Shown piece by piece: positions 53,822 through 63,682 of a stretch of DNA of 64,000 nt. Position numbers and translations under genes: made by a program. This stretch comes from Paracoccaceae bacterium (GTDB lineage Bacteria; Pseudomonadota; Alphaproteobacteria; Rhodobacterales; Rhodobacteraceae). Where the stretch lies: the NCBI GenBank assembly GCA_024636555.1, contig JAGXGW010000061.1:150917-214916 (forward strand), in the 5' to 3' direction. Below the pieces are notes generated by a model. It was given only the letters and a program-made list of their open reading frames with translations. It was not told where the DNA came from and searched no databases. Numbering within the stretch: the first letter of the stretch is position 1; every line of letters begins with the position of its first letter.

Positions 53822-54575
53822 TGGCTTATGCGTGGCGATGGTTGCGGTCTTTCGTTTTTGTGGTGCAGATCTATTTGGCGATGCTGGTGATCGGGATCGT
53901 CTTCCTGCCCTATGCGCTGCTCAAACCGCACGGCGCACGGCGTGCCTGCAAGGCCTATTGTCGCTGGGTGATCTGGACCGCGCGGTGGATGATCGGCCTG
54001 CGCTGCGAGGTGCGTGGCACACCGCCCACGGGGAGGTGCTGGTCGCGGCCAAGCACCAGTCGTTCCTCGATATCCTGATGATCTTCAACACGCTTCCCAC
54101 CGCCCGTTTTATCATGAAACGCGAGATCCTCTGGACTCCGATCATCGGGCTATATGCCTATCGTATCGGCTGCGTTCCGGTTGACCGTGGCAAACGCGGT
54201 TTGGCGATCAAGAAGATGCTCGCGGATGTCTCCGTCGGACAGTTGGAGCCGGGCCAATTGATCATCTACAGTCAGGGCACGCGCGTCGCCCCCGGTGTCA
54301 AAGCGCCCTACAAGGTCGGCACGGCGGTGCTCTACAACCAGTTGGCGCAGGATTGCGTGCCTGTCGCCACCAATGTCGGCGTGTTCTGGCCGCGCATGGG
54401 CATTTTCCGCAAACCGGGGCTGGCCGTGGTCGAGTTCCTGCCCGTCATTCCGGCAGGCATGGATATGCGCGCATTCATGGAGCAGCTTGAGACGGAGGTC
54501 GAGGATGCCTCTGACCGTCTGGTAGAAGAGGCCCGCGCAAGTTTGGGAGAGAACGTGCATGGAATTTCTGGATAA
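53821..54575 (+). pseudogene. plsC: 1-acyl-sn-glycerol-3-phosphate acyltransferase, frameshifted
   Basis: Reading from ATG 53821 gives a membrane-helix N-terminus (MAYAWRWLRSFVFVVQ...) up to RGTPPTG, then runs into a stop at 54076-54078. The neighbouring frame continues exactly where the first stops making sense: EVLVAAKHQSFLDIL (catalytic HX4D), ...PVDRGKRG..., IIYSQGTR, to a stop at 54573-54575. Adding one G to the G-run at 54030-54033 restores a 251-residue PlsC. Either a sequencing error or a real one-base deletion is indicated. It is coupled to ftsX and overlaps the next gene by 17 bases. Intact, it would acylate lysophosphatidic acid. Confidence 0.88.
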
Positions 54576-55161
54576 GGTCGCAGCGCTTGAGGCGCTTTAC
54601 GGTCCCGCCTCGGTCGGGTCACAGCGCAAGGTCGCGCAGCACCTGACGCCGAGCTATCGCCACTGGATCGAAGCCGCGCGCTTCTGCATCCTGTCCACGG
54701 TCGGGGAGGGCGGCACCGATGGCAGCCCGCGTGGTGACGATGGCCCCGTAGTGCGCGTGCTGGACCCTCTGACGCTGGCCATGCCCGACTGGCGCGGCAA
54801 CAACCGTCTGGATACATTGCGCAATATCGTGACGGACGGGCGGCTGTCGGCCATCTTTCTGGTGCCCGGATCGCAGATCATGGTGCGGGTGAACGGCACG
54901 GCCAAGCTGACGACGGATGATGCGCTGCGGGCCAGCTTTGCGCGCAAGGACGTGTTGCCCGCAACGGTCATCGTGATCCGCGTGCAGGAGGTCTATGCCC
55001 AATGCTCGCGCGCGGTGATGCGCTCGGGCATCTGGACGCGGGACGATAGCGAAGGCCTGCCGACGCTGGGCGAGATTCTGGCGGATGTGACAGCAGGCGA
55101 GTTGGGCGGCGGCGATTTCGACGCGGATTGGCAAAAACGCTCGCTGGCGGCCTTGTGGTGA
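54559..55161 (+). CDS. PPOX-type (pyridoxamine 5'-phosphate oxidase-like) flavoprotein, MSMEG_1061-like
   Basis: 200 residues. The split-barrel segment ARFCILSTVGEGGTDGSPRGDDGP (spread over about residues 40-63), DWRGNNRLDTLRNIV (about 77-91) and the RVQEVYAQCSRAVMRSGIW end fit the FMN-binding PPOX superfamily, particularly the subgroup named after MSMEG_1061. The reaction is unknown. Its start lies inside the end of plsC. The family is not the PdxH enzyme itself. Confidence 0.87.
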   Translation: MEFLDKVAALEALYGPASVGSQRKVAQHLTPSYRHWIEAARFCILSTVGEGGTDGSPRGDDGPVVRVLDPLTLAMPDWRGNNRLDTLRNIVTDGRLSAIFLVPGSQIMVRVNGTAKLTTDDALRASFARKDVLPATVIVIRVQEVYAQCSRAVMRSGIWTRDDSEGLPTLGEILADVTAGELGGGDFDADWQKRSLAALW

Positions 55162-55173
55162 GGGCGCGGTTTT

Positions 55174-55197
55174 GAGTATTTAAGGAACAATGAAAGG
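55174..55197 (+). repeat. Dispersed TATTT/CAATGAAAG intergenic element, copy 6
   Basis: Reads GAGTATTTAAGGAA then CAATGAAAGG, 13 bases after the PPOX flavoprotein stop in its sense. It is a divergent copy. Confidence 0.45.
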
Positions 55198-55240
55198 TAG
55201 GCGCTGCGTCCGGTAGCGGCCTGCGGATCATGCGAAGCAT

Positions 55241-55267
55241 AAAAAAAGGGGGCCGCGTGGCCCCCTT
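55241..55267 (-). terminator. Rho-independent terminator of lpdA
   Basis: Perfect nine-base stem AAGGGGGCC / GGCCCCCTT with a four-base loop; on the minus strand it is followed by a run of T (55241-55247 in complement). It lies 21 bases past the lpdA stop. Confidence 0.85.
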
Positions 55268-55288
55268 AGTGGTTCAAGCTCCGGTGTC

Positions 55289-56677
55289 TTACGCGTGGAT
55301 GGGGCCATCACCGCAGGCGAGTGCTGCCTCGCGTACGGCCTCGGACACGGTGGGATGCGCGTGGCAGGTCAGCGCGAGATCCTGTGCGGATGCTCCGAAT
55401 TCCATTGCGACACAGATCTCGTGGATCAGATCACCCGCCATGGGGCCGATGGTATGCGCGCCCAGAATACGGTCTGTCTGCTTGTCGGCGAGGATCTTGA
55501 CGAAACCTTCGCCTTGGAACATCGCCTTGGCCCGCGCATTGCCCATGAAGGAGAATTTGCCGACCTTGTAGTCAACACCCTCTTCCTTGAGTTGCTGCTC
55601 GGTCTTGCCGACATTGGCCACTTCGGGATGCGTATAGATCACGCCGGGGATGACGGCGTAATTGACATGGCCATGTTTGCCCGCCAGCACCTCGGCCACG
55701 GCCATGCCCTCGTCTTCGGCCTTATGGGCCAGCATCGGACCGTCGATCGCATCGCCGATGGCATAGATGCCTTTGACATTGGTCTGCCAGTGACCATCGG
55801 TCTGGATCTGGCCGCGTTTTGACACCTCAATGCCCAGATCGGACAGTCCCAGCCCGTCGGTAAAGGGTTTGCGGCCCGTGGAGACCAGCACGCAATCGGC
55901 GTCGAGCTGATGCTCGCTGTCGTCCTTGCGCAGCTTGTACGTTATCTTGGCCTTGCCCTTGGCGGTTTCGACACCGGAGACAGCCGCGCCCATGATGAAG
56001 CTCAGCCCCTGCTTGGTCAGGATACGCTGGAAGGACTTTTGCACCTCGGCGTCCATGCCGGGGGTGATCGCGTCAAGGTATTCGACCACAGTGACCTGTG
56101 TGCCGAGACGGGAATAGACAGAGCCAAGCTCCAGCCCGATCACGCCCGCACCGATGACCACCATCGTTTTGGGGATCTTGGCCAGCGTCAGCGCGCCGGT
56201 GGAGGTGACGACTGTCTGCTCGTCCACCTCGACGCCGGGCAGGCTGGCGGCCTCGGAGCCGGTGGCGATGACGATATTCTTGGCCTCGTGGACCTCGTCG
56301 CCGACCTTGACCTTGCCGGCCTCGGGGATGGAGCCCCAGCCTTTGAGCCAGTCGATCTTGTTCTTCTTGAACAGGAATTCGATGCCCTTGGTGTTGCCCT
56401 CGACGGTCTCGTCCTTGTAGGCCTGCATCTGTTTCCAATCGACCGAGGGGGACTTGCCCTTGAGGCCCATCTTGGCGAAGTTGTGCTCGGCCTCGTGTAG
56501 CATGTGGCTGGCATGAAGCATCGCCTTGGACGGAATGCAGCCCACATTCAGGCAGGTTCCGCCCAAAGTCTCGCGGCCTTCGACAACAGCTGTTTTCAGG
56601 CCCAGTTGGGCGCAGCGGATGGCGGCGACATAGCCGCCGGGGCCTGCACCGATAATGATCACGTCATAGCTTGCCAT
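55289..56677 (-). CDS. lpdA: Dihydrolipoyl dehydrogenase
   Basis: 462 residues; AAGGAG nine bases before the ATG. FAD site [19 protein letters not shown] (residues 6-24), redox disulfide [13 protein letters not shown] (about 39-51), NAD site [17 protein letters not shown] and the C-terminal [11 protein letters not shown] (His-Glu pair) are intact. It reoxidises lipoamide of the 2-oxoglutarate dehydrogenase complex (sucA, sucB upstream on this strand) and possibly others. A MAPEG and a glycosyltransferase gene separate it from sucB. Confidence 0.96.
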   Translation of the reverse strand: MASYDVIIIGAGPGGYVAAIRCAQLGLKTAVVEGRETLGGTCLNVGCIPSKAMLHASHMLHEAEHNFAKMGLKGKSPSVDWKQMQAYKDETVEGNTKGIEFLFKKNKIDWLKGWGSIPEAGKVKVGDEVHEAKNIVIATGSEAASLPGVEVDEQTVVTSTGALTLAKIPKTMVVIGAGVIGLELGSVYSRLGTQVTVVEYLDAITPGMDAEVQKSFQRILTKQGLSFIMGAAVSGVETAKGKAKITYKLRKDDSEHQLDADCVLVSTGRKPFTDGLGLSDLGIEVSKRGQIQTDGHWQTNVKGIYAIGDAIDGPMLAHKAEDEGMAVAEVLAGKHGHVNYAVIPGVIYTHPEVANVGKTEQQLKEEGVDYKVGKFSFMGNARAKAMFQGEGFVKILADKQTDRILGAHTIGPMAGDLIHEICVAMEFGASAQDLALTCHAHPTVSEAVREAALACGDGPIHA

Positions 56678-56710
56678 GGGGAAGTCTCCTTGAGGCCGTG
56701 GGATGAGAAC

Positions 56711-56733
56711 GGATATTTGATGCGAGAAGACGC
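56711..56733 (+). repeat. Dispersed TATTT/GAGAAGA intergenic element, copy 7, with hairpin
   Basis: Reads GGATATTTGATGC then GAGAAGACGC in the 57-base gap between lpdA and the MAPEG gene, antisense to both. TGATGCG / CGCATCA (56718-56737) forms a seven-base stem around AGAAGA. Confidence 0.45.
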
Positions 56734-56734
56734 A

Positions 56735-57163
56735 TCAGAAAAGGGCCGCCAGCAGCATGACAGTGGTGGCGGCGAAGCCTGTCATCCAGATCAGCGAGCG
56801 CCACGGCACGAGGCCGAAGGCATAAGCGGGAACATAAAGGACGCGGGCGGCGAGGTAAATCCATCCACAGGCGGCGGTGAGCGCGTTGGACTGGCCCGAC
56901 AGGGTGACGACGACCACCGCGAGGGTGAAAAGGATCAGCCCTTCGAAATGGTTGTCGAGTGCGCGGAACAGCCGCCCCGTGCGCGGGCTGACCTGTTCGA
57001 TCAGGGGCTTGCCCAGCCTTTGGGGATCACGGGGCCCGAGGGTCTTGCCCGGCCCCAGCTCCAGATTTGCGGGGATCGACATCAGCGCGTATTGCACAAC
57101 CTGCAGCAGGCCCGCGAGGGTCAGGGCTGTCAGTTCGGGTGTCATGGTCATGTCATGTATCAT
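56735..57163 (-). CDS. MAPEG family membrane protein
   Basis: 142 residues with four hydrophobic helices. RAQ/PRTGRLFRALDNHFEG-like and LYVPAYAFGLVPWRSLIW patterns are those of MAPEG proteins (membrane-associated proteins in eicosanoid and glutathione metabolism), in bacteria usually of unknown substrate, some with glutathione transferase activity. The ATG overlaps the glycosyltransferase stop by four bases (ATGA). Confidence 0.87.
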   Translation of the reverse strand: MIHDMTMTPELTALTLAGLLQVVQYALMSIPANLELGPGKTLGPRDPQRLGKPLIEQVSPRTGRLFRALDNHFEGLILFTLAVVVVTLSGQSNALTAACGWIYLAARVLYVPAYAFGLVPWRSLIWMTGFAATTVMLLAALF

Positions 57164-58152
57164 GGCTGTTGCCTTTCGCGGCGGGTCCAGAGGGCGAGCG
57201 CTTCAGGCGTCAGAATGGCCGATTTGCGGGTGGTGAACCAGTCGAAACAGGCCTGCTCGGCGGCGGCGATGGCGGGTACGGCGCGCAAGGTGGCAAGCCG
57301 ATCCTGTGTTTCGGGCCAATGGCGCAGGATGGCGCGGTCCTCGATATCGTTCTTGTTGGCGGAGCGGTGCCAGTTCGAGCCGAGGTGGTATTTGGTCTGG
57401 TCCTGCTTGCCCTGACCGTCGCCACGGTCGTTCTTCATCATGAACAGGTCACGCGATTTGACCGCGTAATGGTTGATCCGTGCCGTGCTGTTGACCGCTG
57501 CCAGATCATGCGGGCGGAAGCGGCTGGAGCGGTCCTGATGGAGGCTGGCGGCATGCAGGGGCGCGGCGTCGGGGTTCACCACCATGGGGTTCTCCACCAA
57601 CGGTTGGCGCGGGTTATGATCGGTCGCGGCGGCAAAGCTGGCAGCGCGGAACAGGCATTTCGATTTAGTCACGCGCGGCTCCGGCGCGGGTTCGGCACGG
57701 GTGAAGCTGGGCAGGACGGCCATGCCGGGGGTCCATTCGGTGATCCCCGCATCGCCGAACAGCTGCCACGGGATCGCGACCACATCCGCCTCTGACGCGT
57801 TGGCCATGAGGTCCGAGAGGTGGCCGGCGCCTGCGGTGATGTTGAGAAACTCGTCACTGTCGATGTGCAGCAGCCATGTGACATTCTGCGCGCGCGCCCA
57901 GTCCAGCACCAGATCCATGCCGCTGTCCTGCGGCGGGGTGCCCGGCGGCACGATTTGCCGGATATGGGTGAGGTGGCCTGCATCGGCGAGTGCATCCAGC
58001 AGGAGATCAGAGCCATCGCTACAATCGTTGCTGACGATCGTGACATGATCGAAGCCAATCACCTGATGATAGGCCAGCCATTCCAGCACGAACAGCCCCT
58101 CGTTACGCATACAGGAGACGAGGGCTGTCTTTTCTGATGCGGCGGCGGGCAT
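57160..58152 (-). CDS. Glycosyltransferase family 2-like protein
   Basis: 330 residues from ATG 58152; a GTG nine bases upstream is possible. The GT-A nucleotide-sugar site is visible as SCMRNEGLFVLEWLAYHQVIG (spread over residues about 13-34), SNDCSDGS, and the metal-binding HIDSDEFLNI (about 93-102). The C-terminal half has many Arg and His. No membrane helix, so it is cytoplasmic. The sugar and acceptor are unknown. It is separated from sucB by two hairpins but coupled to the MAPEG gene. Confidence 0.87.
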   Translation of the reverse strand: MPAAASEKTALVSCMRNEGLFVLEWLAYHQVIGFDHVTIVSNDCSDGSDLLLDALADAGHLTHIRQIVPPGTPPQDSGMDLVLDWARAQNVTWLLHIDSDEFLNITAGAGHLSDLMANASEADVVAIPWQLFGDAGITEWTPGMAVLPSFTRAEPAPEPRVTKSKCLFRAASFAAATDHNPRQPLVENPMVVNPDAAPLHAASLHQDRSSRFRPHDLAAVNSTARINHYAVKSRDLFMMKNDRGDGQGKQDQTKYHLGSNWHRSANKNDIEDRAILRHWPETQDRLATLRAVPAIAAAEQACFDWFTTRKSAILTPEALALWTRRERQQP

Positions 58153-58179
58153 TGGGTTCACCAGAGAATAAGATAAAGC

Positions 58180-58227
58180 GCCCCGCCAAAACGCGGGGCA
58201 AACAGGGCGCGCGGCATCACGCGCCCT
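58180..58227 (-). terminator. Tandem hairpins after sucB
   Basis: On the minus strand AGGGCGCG / CGCGCCCT (58204-58227) is followed by GCCCCGC / GCGGGGC (58180-58199) and CTTTATCTT. The second has a T-rich tail, so transcripts from sucC-sucD-sucA-sucB probably end here. Confidence 0.7.
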
Positions 58228-58245
58228 TGGAGAGTTCCGGCCGGA

Positions 58246-59769
58246 TTACAGATCCATCAGCAGGCGACGGGGATCTTCCAGCGCTTCCTTGACGCGGACG
58301 AGGAAGGTCACCGCGCCTTTGCCGTCCACGATCCGGTGATCATAGGACAGCGCCAGATACATCATCGGGCGGATCACCACCTGACCGTTTATCGCGACGG
58401 GGCGGTCCTGGATCTTGTGCATCCCCAGAATACCCGATTGCGGCGGGTTCAGGATCGGCGAGGACATCAGTGAGCCGTAAACACCACCGTTCGAGATGGT
58501 GAAGGAGCCGCCCTGCATTTCGGCCATGCTCAGCTTGCCGTCACGGGCGCGCAGACCCAGTTCGGCAATCTTTTTCTCGATGGCGGCAAAGCTCATCTGG
58601 TCGGCGTCGCGCACGACGGGGACAACCAGACCGGACGGCGTGCCGACGGCGACGCCCATATGGACGAAGTTCTTGTAGACCACATCGGTGCCGTCGATCT
58701 CGGCATTCACTTCGGGCACTTCGCGCAGAGCGTGGCAGCAGGCTTTGACGAAGAAGGACATGAAGCCGAGTTTCACGCCGTGCTTCTTCTCGAAGAGGTC
58801 CTTGTATTCCTTGCGCAAATCCATTGTCGCGCTCATATCCACCTCGTTATAGGTGGTCAGCATCGCGGCAGAGTTCTGCGCGTCCTTGAGGCGGCGGGCG
58901 ATGGTCTGGCGCAGGCGGGTCATCTTGACACGCTCTTCGCGCGCTGCGTCATCCGCAGCGACAGGCGCGCGCGGGGCAGATGCAGGGGCGGGCGCGGATG
59001 TGCCTGCGGCGATGGCCTTTTGCACGTCTTCTTTCATGATGCGCCCGTCGCGGCCTGTGCCTGTCACCGCGTCGCGGTTCAATCCGGCTTCGGCCATGGC
59101 CTTTTTGGCGGCAGGTGCGTCTTCAACATCCTTGCCCGACGCAGCGGCTTCAGCCTTGGGGGCCTCGGCCTCGGCCTTGTCATCGGATTTGGCCGCGGGA
59201 GCAGCACCCGAGGAGGAGATCACGGCGAGTTTCGCGCTGGCATCCACGGTTGTGCCCTCGGAGGCGACGATTTCAGCCAGAACGCCGGCGGCGGGGCTTG
59301 GCACCTCGACGCTGACCTTGTCGGTTTCCAACTCACACAGCATCTCGTCCTGCGCGACGGTGTCGCCCACCTTCTTGAACCACGTCGAGACAGTCGCCTC
59401 TGACACCGATTCGCCAAGGCTGGGCACCATCACGTCAATGCTGTCGGATTTTGCTGCCTTGGCAGGGGCCGCGGCGGGCGCTTCGGCTTTTTCCGTCTTG
59501 TCGGCCTTGGCGGCGGGTTTGGCAGCGGCCTCACCCTCGGTGATCGTGGCCAGCAGCGCATCGACGCCCACGGTGGCCCCTTCTTCGGCCACAATCTCGC
59601 CCATCACGCCAGCGGTGGGGGCAGGAACCTCGACGGTGACCTTGTCGGTTTCCAACTCGCACAGCATCTCGTCAGCGGCAACAGGATCGCCCGGTTTCTT
59701 GAACCATGTGGCCACCGTGGCTTCGGTGACGGATTCGCCAAGGGTGGGGACGCGGACTTCGGTTGTCAT
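58246..59769 (-). CDS. sucB: 2-oxoglutarate dehydrogenase E2 (dihydrolipoyllysine succinyltransferase), two lipoyl domains
   Basis: 507 residues. Two tandem lipoyl domains (about 1-78 and 105-180), each with lipoylated Lys in LETDKV ([13 protein letters not shown] and [13 protein letters not shown]), are joined by Ala/Pro/Glu-rich linkers. A peripheral subunit-binding domain follows ([21 protein letters not shown] spread at about 222-245), and then the catalytic domain with [15 protein letters not shown]. coli SucB has one lipoyl domain. The sucA stop lies three bases upstream. Confidence 0.96.
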   Translation of the reverse strand: MTTEVRVPTLGESVTEATVATWFKKPGDPVAADEMLCELETDKVTVEVPAPTAGVMGEIVAEEGATVGVDALLATITEGEAAAKPAAKADKTEKAEAPAAAPAKAAKSDSIDVMVPSLGESVSEATVSTWFKKVGDTVAQDEMLCELETDKVSVEVPSPAAGVLAEIVASEGTTVDASAKLAVISSSGAAPAAKSDDKAEAEAPKAEAAASGKDVEDAPAAKKAMAEAGLNRDAVTGTGRDGRIMKEDVQKAIAAGTSAPAPASAPRAPVAADDAAREERVKMTRLRQTIARRLKDAQNSAAMLTTYNEVDMSATMDLRKEYKDLFEKKHGVKLGFMSFFVKACCHALREVPEVNAEIDGTDVVYKNFVHMGVAVGTPSGLVVPVVRDADQMSFAAIEKKIAELGLRARDGKLSMAEMQGGSFTISNGGVYGSLMSSPILNPPQSGILGMHKIQDRPVAINGQVVIRPMMYLALSYDHRIVDGKGAVTFLVRVKEALEDPRRLLMDL

Positions 59770-59772
59770 GGG

Positions 59773-62736
59773 TTAGTTCCCTTTGATGGTCAGCGCTTCG
59801 TCAACCAGCGCCTGTTGTTGTGCTTTGTGCGTCGAGGCCAGTCCTGTCGCGGGAGAGGCGCTGGCGGCACGGCCCACGTAGACGGGGCGCTGGTGCTTGG
59901 CCTTGATGCGGCCCAGAACCCATTCGACATTCGGCTCGATAAACGTCCACGCGCCCTGATTTTTAGGCTCTTCCTGACACCAGACCATTTCCGCCTGCGG
60001 GAAGCGTTCCAGTTCTTTCACAAGAGACATGGCCGGGAAGGGATAGAACTGTTCGATGCGCAGCAGATAGATATCGTCGATACCGCGCGAGTCGCGCTCT
60101 TCCAGCAGATCGTAATAGACCTTGCCCGAGCACATGACGACGCGCTTGATCTTGTCATCGGCAGCCAGCTTGGTGTCGGAATGGCCCTTTTCGGCATCAT
60201 CCCAAAGCACGCGGTGGAAGCTCGACCCGGTGGTGAAATCCGCCGCGTCCGAGATCGCCATCTTGTGGCGGAGCAAGGATTTCGGCGTCATCAGCATCAG
60301 CGGCTTGCGGTAGGTGCGGTGCAACTGGCGACGCAGGATGTGGAAGTAGTTGGCCGGTGTCGTGCAGTTGGCGACGATCCAGTTGTCTTGGCCGCACATT
60401 TGCAAAAACCGTTCCAGACGCGCGCTGGAATGTTCCGGGCCTTGCCCTTCATAGCCATGCGGCATCAGGCAGACGAGACCGGACATGCGCAGCCATTTGC
60501 TTTCGCCCGAGCTGATGAACTGGTCGAACATGATCTGCGCACCATTGGCGAAATCGCCGAACTGCGCTTCCCACATCACCAGCGCGTTGGGCTCGGACAG
60601 CGAATAGCCGTATTCGAAACCCAGCACCGCATATTCCGACAGCATCGAGTCGATGACCTCGTAGCGAGCCTGTCCCTCGCGGATGTTGTTGAGCGGATAG
60701 TAACGCTCCTCGGTTTCCTGATTGATGAGGGCCGAATGCCGCTGGCTGAAAGTACCGCGCGAACTGTCCTGACCGGACAGGCGCACCGGATAGCCTTCGA
60801 GCACCAGCGAGCCGAAGGCCAAAGCCTCGCCCGTGGCCCAGTCGAAGCCCTCGCCGGAGTCGAACATCTTTTTCTTGGTTTCCAGTAGACGCTCGACCGT
60901 CTTGTGCATCGGAAAACCTTCCGGCGCGCGGGTCAGGGCCTCCCCGATCTCTTTCATGGTCTCGGGCTTCATGGCGGTCTTGCCGCGCTGGTATTTCTTC
61001 TGGTCACGCCGATCCAGATGCGACCAGCGCCCGTCCAGCCAGTCTGCCTTGTTGGGTTTGTAGTCTTTGCCCGCCTCGAATTCCTCGTTCAGATGGGCCT
61101 GAAACGCGGCTTTCATATCCTCAATCTCGCCTTCGGGGATCAGGCCGTCGCGGACCAGACGCTCGGTATAAAGGCTGAGCGTGGTCTTCTGCTTTTTGAT
61201 CTTGTTGTACATGATCGGGTTGGTGAACATCGGTTCGTCGCCTTCGTTATGTCCGAAGCGGCGGTAGCAGATGATGTCCAGCACGACATCCTTGTGGAAC
61301 AACTGGCGGAATTCGGTTGCGACGCGGGCGGCATGGACCACAGCCTCCGGGTCATCGCCGTTGACGTGGAAAATCGGTGCCTCGACGACCAGCGCGTTAT
61401 CGGTGGGATAGGGGCTGGAGCGGCTGAAATGCGGGGCGGTGGTGAAACCGATCTGGTTGTTCACCACGATATGCATGGTGCCGCCGGTCTTGTGACCGAC
61501 CAGACCGGACAGCGCGAAACATTCCGCCACAACGCCTTGCCCTGCAAAGGCCGCATCGCCGTGCAGCAGCACGGGCAAAACCTTGGTGCGGTTCGTGTCG
61601 TTCATCTGCGCCTGCTTGGCGCGGACCTTGCCCAGAACCACGGGGTTCACGGCTTCCAGATGCGAGGGGTTGGCCGTCAGCGACAGATGCACCTCGTTGC
61701 CGTCGAACTCGCGGTCGCTGGAGGCGCCGAGGTGGTATTTCACATCACCGGAGCCGTCCACATCCTCGGGCTTGAAGCTGCCGCCCTGAAACTCGTTGAA
61801 AATCGCGCGGTAGGGTTTGCTCATCACGTTCGCCAGAACCGACAGACGGCCGCGGTGCGGCATCCCGATCACGATCTCCTCAACGCCCAGACTGCCGCCG
61901 CGCTTGATGATTTGTTCCATCGCGGGGATCAGGCTTTCGCCGCCATCCAGACCGAAACGCTTGGTGCCCATGTATTTGACATGAAGGAATTTCTCGAAAC
62001 CTTCCGCCTCGACCAGCTTGTTCAGGATGGCGCGGCGACCATTCTTGGTGAAGGTGATTTCCTTGCCGAATCCCTCGATCCGCTCTTTCAGCCATGATGA
62101 CTGTTCGGGATCGGAGATATGCATGTATTGCAGCGCGAACGTGCCGCAATAGGTCCGCTTCACGATATCCAGAATCTGCCGCATCGAGGCGATCTGCAGC
62201 CCCAGCACGTTGTCGATGAAGATCGGGCGGTCCATGTCGGCTTCGGTGAAGCCATAGGATTTGGGGTCAAGTTCGGGATGCGGGGTAGGCTCGCGCATGC
62301 CCAGCGGGTCCAGATCGGCGGCCAGATGGCCACGGATCCGGTAGGCGCGGATGATCATCAGGGCACGCACGGAATCCAGAACCGCGCGCTTGATCTGCTC
62401 GTCGTTGACCTTCACGCCGGTTTCCGCGGCTTTGGTCGCGATCTTCTGCCCGGCGGCGCGGGTTTCGGCAGGGGCGGGCCATTGCCCGTCCAGTGCGGAG
62501 GTCAGGTCGTCCGAGGGGGAGGGCGGCCAGTCGGCGCGCGCCCAGCTTGGTCCCTGTGCCTCGCGTTGCACATCCCGATCGGTATCGCCCATCGCCTTGA
62601 AGAACGCTTGCCATGCCTCGTCGACCGCATTGGGGTCGCTCGCGTAGCGGGCGTAAAGCTGTTCCAGATATTCCGCGTTATGCCCCTGCATGAAGCTGGA
62701 GGCGTGGAAAATGTCGGTCGGGGATTGCTCGGTCAT
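59773..62736 (-). CDS. sucA: 2-oxoglutarate dehydrogenase E1 component
   Basis: 987 residues, full length. Thiamine diphosphate and family motifs are seen: FLHVKYMGTKRFGLDGGES (about residues 250-268), VIGMPHRGRLSVLANV, HGDAAFAGQGVVAE (about 405-418), GHNEGDEP and the C-terminal VWCQEEPKNQGAW. It decarboxylates 2-oxoglutarate and transfers succinyl to the E2 lipoyl domain. The start lies 60 bases after sucD. Confidence 0.97.
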   Translation of the reverse strand: MTEQSPTDIFHASSFMQGHNAEYLEQLYARYASDPNAVDEAWQAFFKAMGDTDRDVQREAQGPSWARADWPPSPSDDLTSALDGQWPAPAETRAAGQKIATKAAETGVKVNDEQIKRAVLDSVRALMIIRAYRIRGHLAADLDPLGMREPTPHPELDPKSYGFTEADMDRPIFIDNVLGLQIASMRQILDIVKRTYCGTFALQYMHISDPEQSSWLKERIEGFGKEITFTKNGRRAILNKLVEAEGFEKFLHVKYMGTKRFGLDGGESLIPAMEQIIKRGGSLGVEEIVIGMPHRGRLSVLANVMSKPYRAIFNEFQGGSFKPEDVDGSGDVKYHLGASSDREFDGNEVHLSLTANPSHLEAVNPVVLGKVRAKQAQMNDTNRTKVLPVLLHGDAAFAGQGVVAECFALSGLVGHKTGGTMHIVVNNQIGFTTAPHFSRSSPYPTDNALVVEAPIFHVNGDDPEAVVHAARVATEFRQLFHKDVVLDIICYRRFGHNEGDEPMFTNPIMYNKIKKQKTTLSLYTERLVRDGLIPEGEIEDMKAAFQAHLNEEFEAGKDYKPNKADWLDGRWSHLDRRDQKKYQRGKTAMKPETMKEIGEALTRAPEGFPMHKTVERLLETKKKMFDSGEGFDWATGEALAFGSLVLEGYPVRLSGQDSSRGTFSQRHSALINQETEERYYPLNNIREGQARYEVIDSMLSEYAVLGFEYGYSLSEPNALVMWEAQFGDFANGAQIMFDQFISSGESKWLRMSGLVCLMPHGYEGQGPEHSSARLERFLQMCGQDNWIVANCTTPANYFHILRRQLHRTYRKPLMLMTPKSLLRHKMAISDAADFTTGSSFHRVLWDDAEKGHSDTKLAADDKIKRVVMCSGKVYYDLLEERDSRGIDDIYLLRIEQFYPFPAMSLVKELERFPQAEMVWCQEEPKNQGAWTFIEPNVEWVLGRIKAKHQRPVYVGRAASASPATGLASTHKAQQQALVDEALTIKGN

Positions 62737-62759
62737 GATGTCACCTGAACGTGGAAAGT

Positions 62760-62781
62760 CCCCGGCAATATGCTGCCGGGG
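62760..62781 (-). other. Hairpin in the sucD-sucA gap
   Basis: Perfect CCCCGGCA / TGCCGGGG stem, loop of six, midway between the sucD stop and the sucA start. It has no T-run, so it is more likely an mRNA processing or stability element than a terminator. Confidence 0.4.
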
Positions 62782-62796
62782 CTGTTGATTTGGGCC

Positions 62797-63678
62797 TTAG
62801 CCGATTGCCTTCAGTACGGCCTCGCCCAGGCCTGCGGGGCTGTCAGCCACGACGATCCCTGCGGATTTCATCGCTTCGATCTTGCTTTCCGCATCGCCCT
62901 TGCCGCCAGCCACGATGGCACCGGCATGGCCCATGCGGCGGCCTTTGGGGGCTGTTACACCCGCGATGAAACCGGCCGTCGGCTTCCAGCGGCCGCGCTT
63001 TTTCTCGTCCTTGAGAAACTGCGCCGCTTCCTCCTCGGCAGAGCCACCGATTTCGCCGATCATGATGATCGACTGGGTCTCGGGATCGGCGAGGAACATT
63101 TCCAGCACGTCGATATGCTCGGTCCCCTTGATCGGGTCACCACCGATGCCAACGGCGGAAGACTGGCCCAGACCGGAATCGGAGGTCTGCTTGACCGCCT
63201 CATAGGTCAGGGTGCCGGAGCGGGAAACCACGCCGACAGAGCCACGCTTGTGGATATGGCCGGGCATGATGCCGATCTTGCAGGCGCCGGGCGTGATTAC
63301 GCCAGGGCAGTTCGGCCCGATCAGGCGGGATTTCGATCCCTCCAACGCGCGCTTGACCTTCATCATGTCGAGCACCGGAATGCCTTCGGTGATGCAGACG
63401 ATCAGCTCCATCTCGGCGTCGATCGCCTCAAGGATGCTGTCCGCCGCGAAGGGTGGCGGGACATAGATGACGGAGGCATTGGCCTGGGTCTTGTGCTTCG
63501 CCTCGTGGACCGAGTTGAAGACCGGCAGGTCCAGATGGGTTGTCCCACCTTTGCCCGGTGTCACGCCGCCAACCATCTTGGTGCCGTAAGCGATGGCCTG
63601 TTCGGAGTGGAACGTCCCCTGCGAGCCGGTGAAGCCCTGACAGATGACTTTCGTGTTTTCGTTTACGAGAACTGCCAT
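62797..63678 (-). CDS. sucD: Succinyl-CoA synthetase alpha subunit
   Basis: 293 residues. CoA site [15 protein letters not shown] (about residues 16-30), [20 protein letters not shown] (about 122-141) and the phospho-His loop [12 protein letters not shown] (His about 247) are intact. It interconverts succinyl-CoA and succinate with nucleotide phosphorylation, together with SucC encoded just upstream on this strand. Confidence 0.97.
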   Translation of the reverse strand: MAVLVNENTKVICQGFTGSQGTFHSEQAIAYGTKMVGGVTPGKGGTTHLDLPVFNSVHEAKHKTQANASVIYVPPPFAADSILEAIDAEMELIVCITEGIPVLDMMKVKRALEGSKSRLIGPNCPGVITPGACKIGIMPGHIHKRGSVGVVSRSGTLTYEAVKQTSDSGLGQSSAVGIGGDPIKGTEHIDVLEMFLADPETQSIIMIGEIGGSAEEEAAQFLKDEKKRGRWKPTAGFIAGVTAPKGRRMGHAGAIVAGGKGDAESKIEAMKSAGIVVADSPAGLGEAVLKAIG

Positions 63679-63682
63679 GGTC

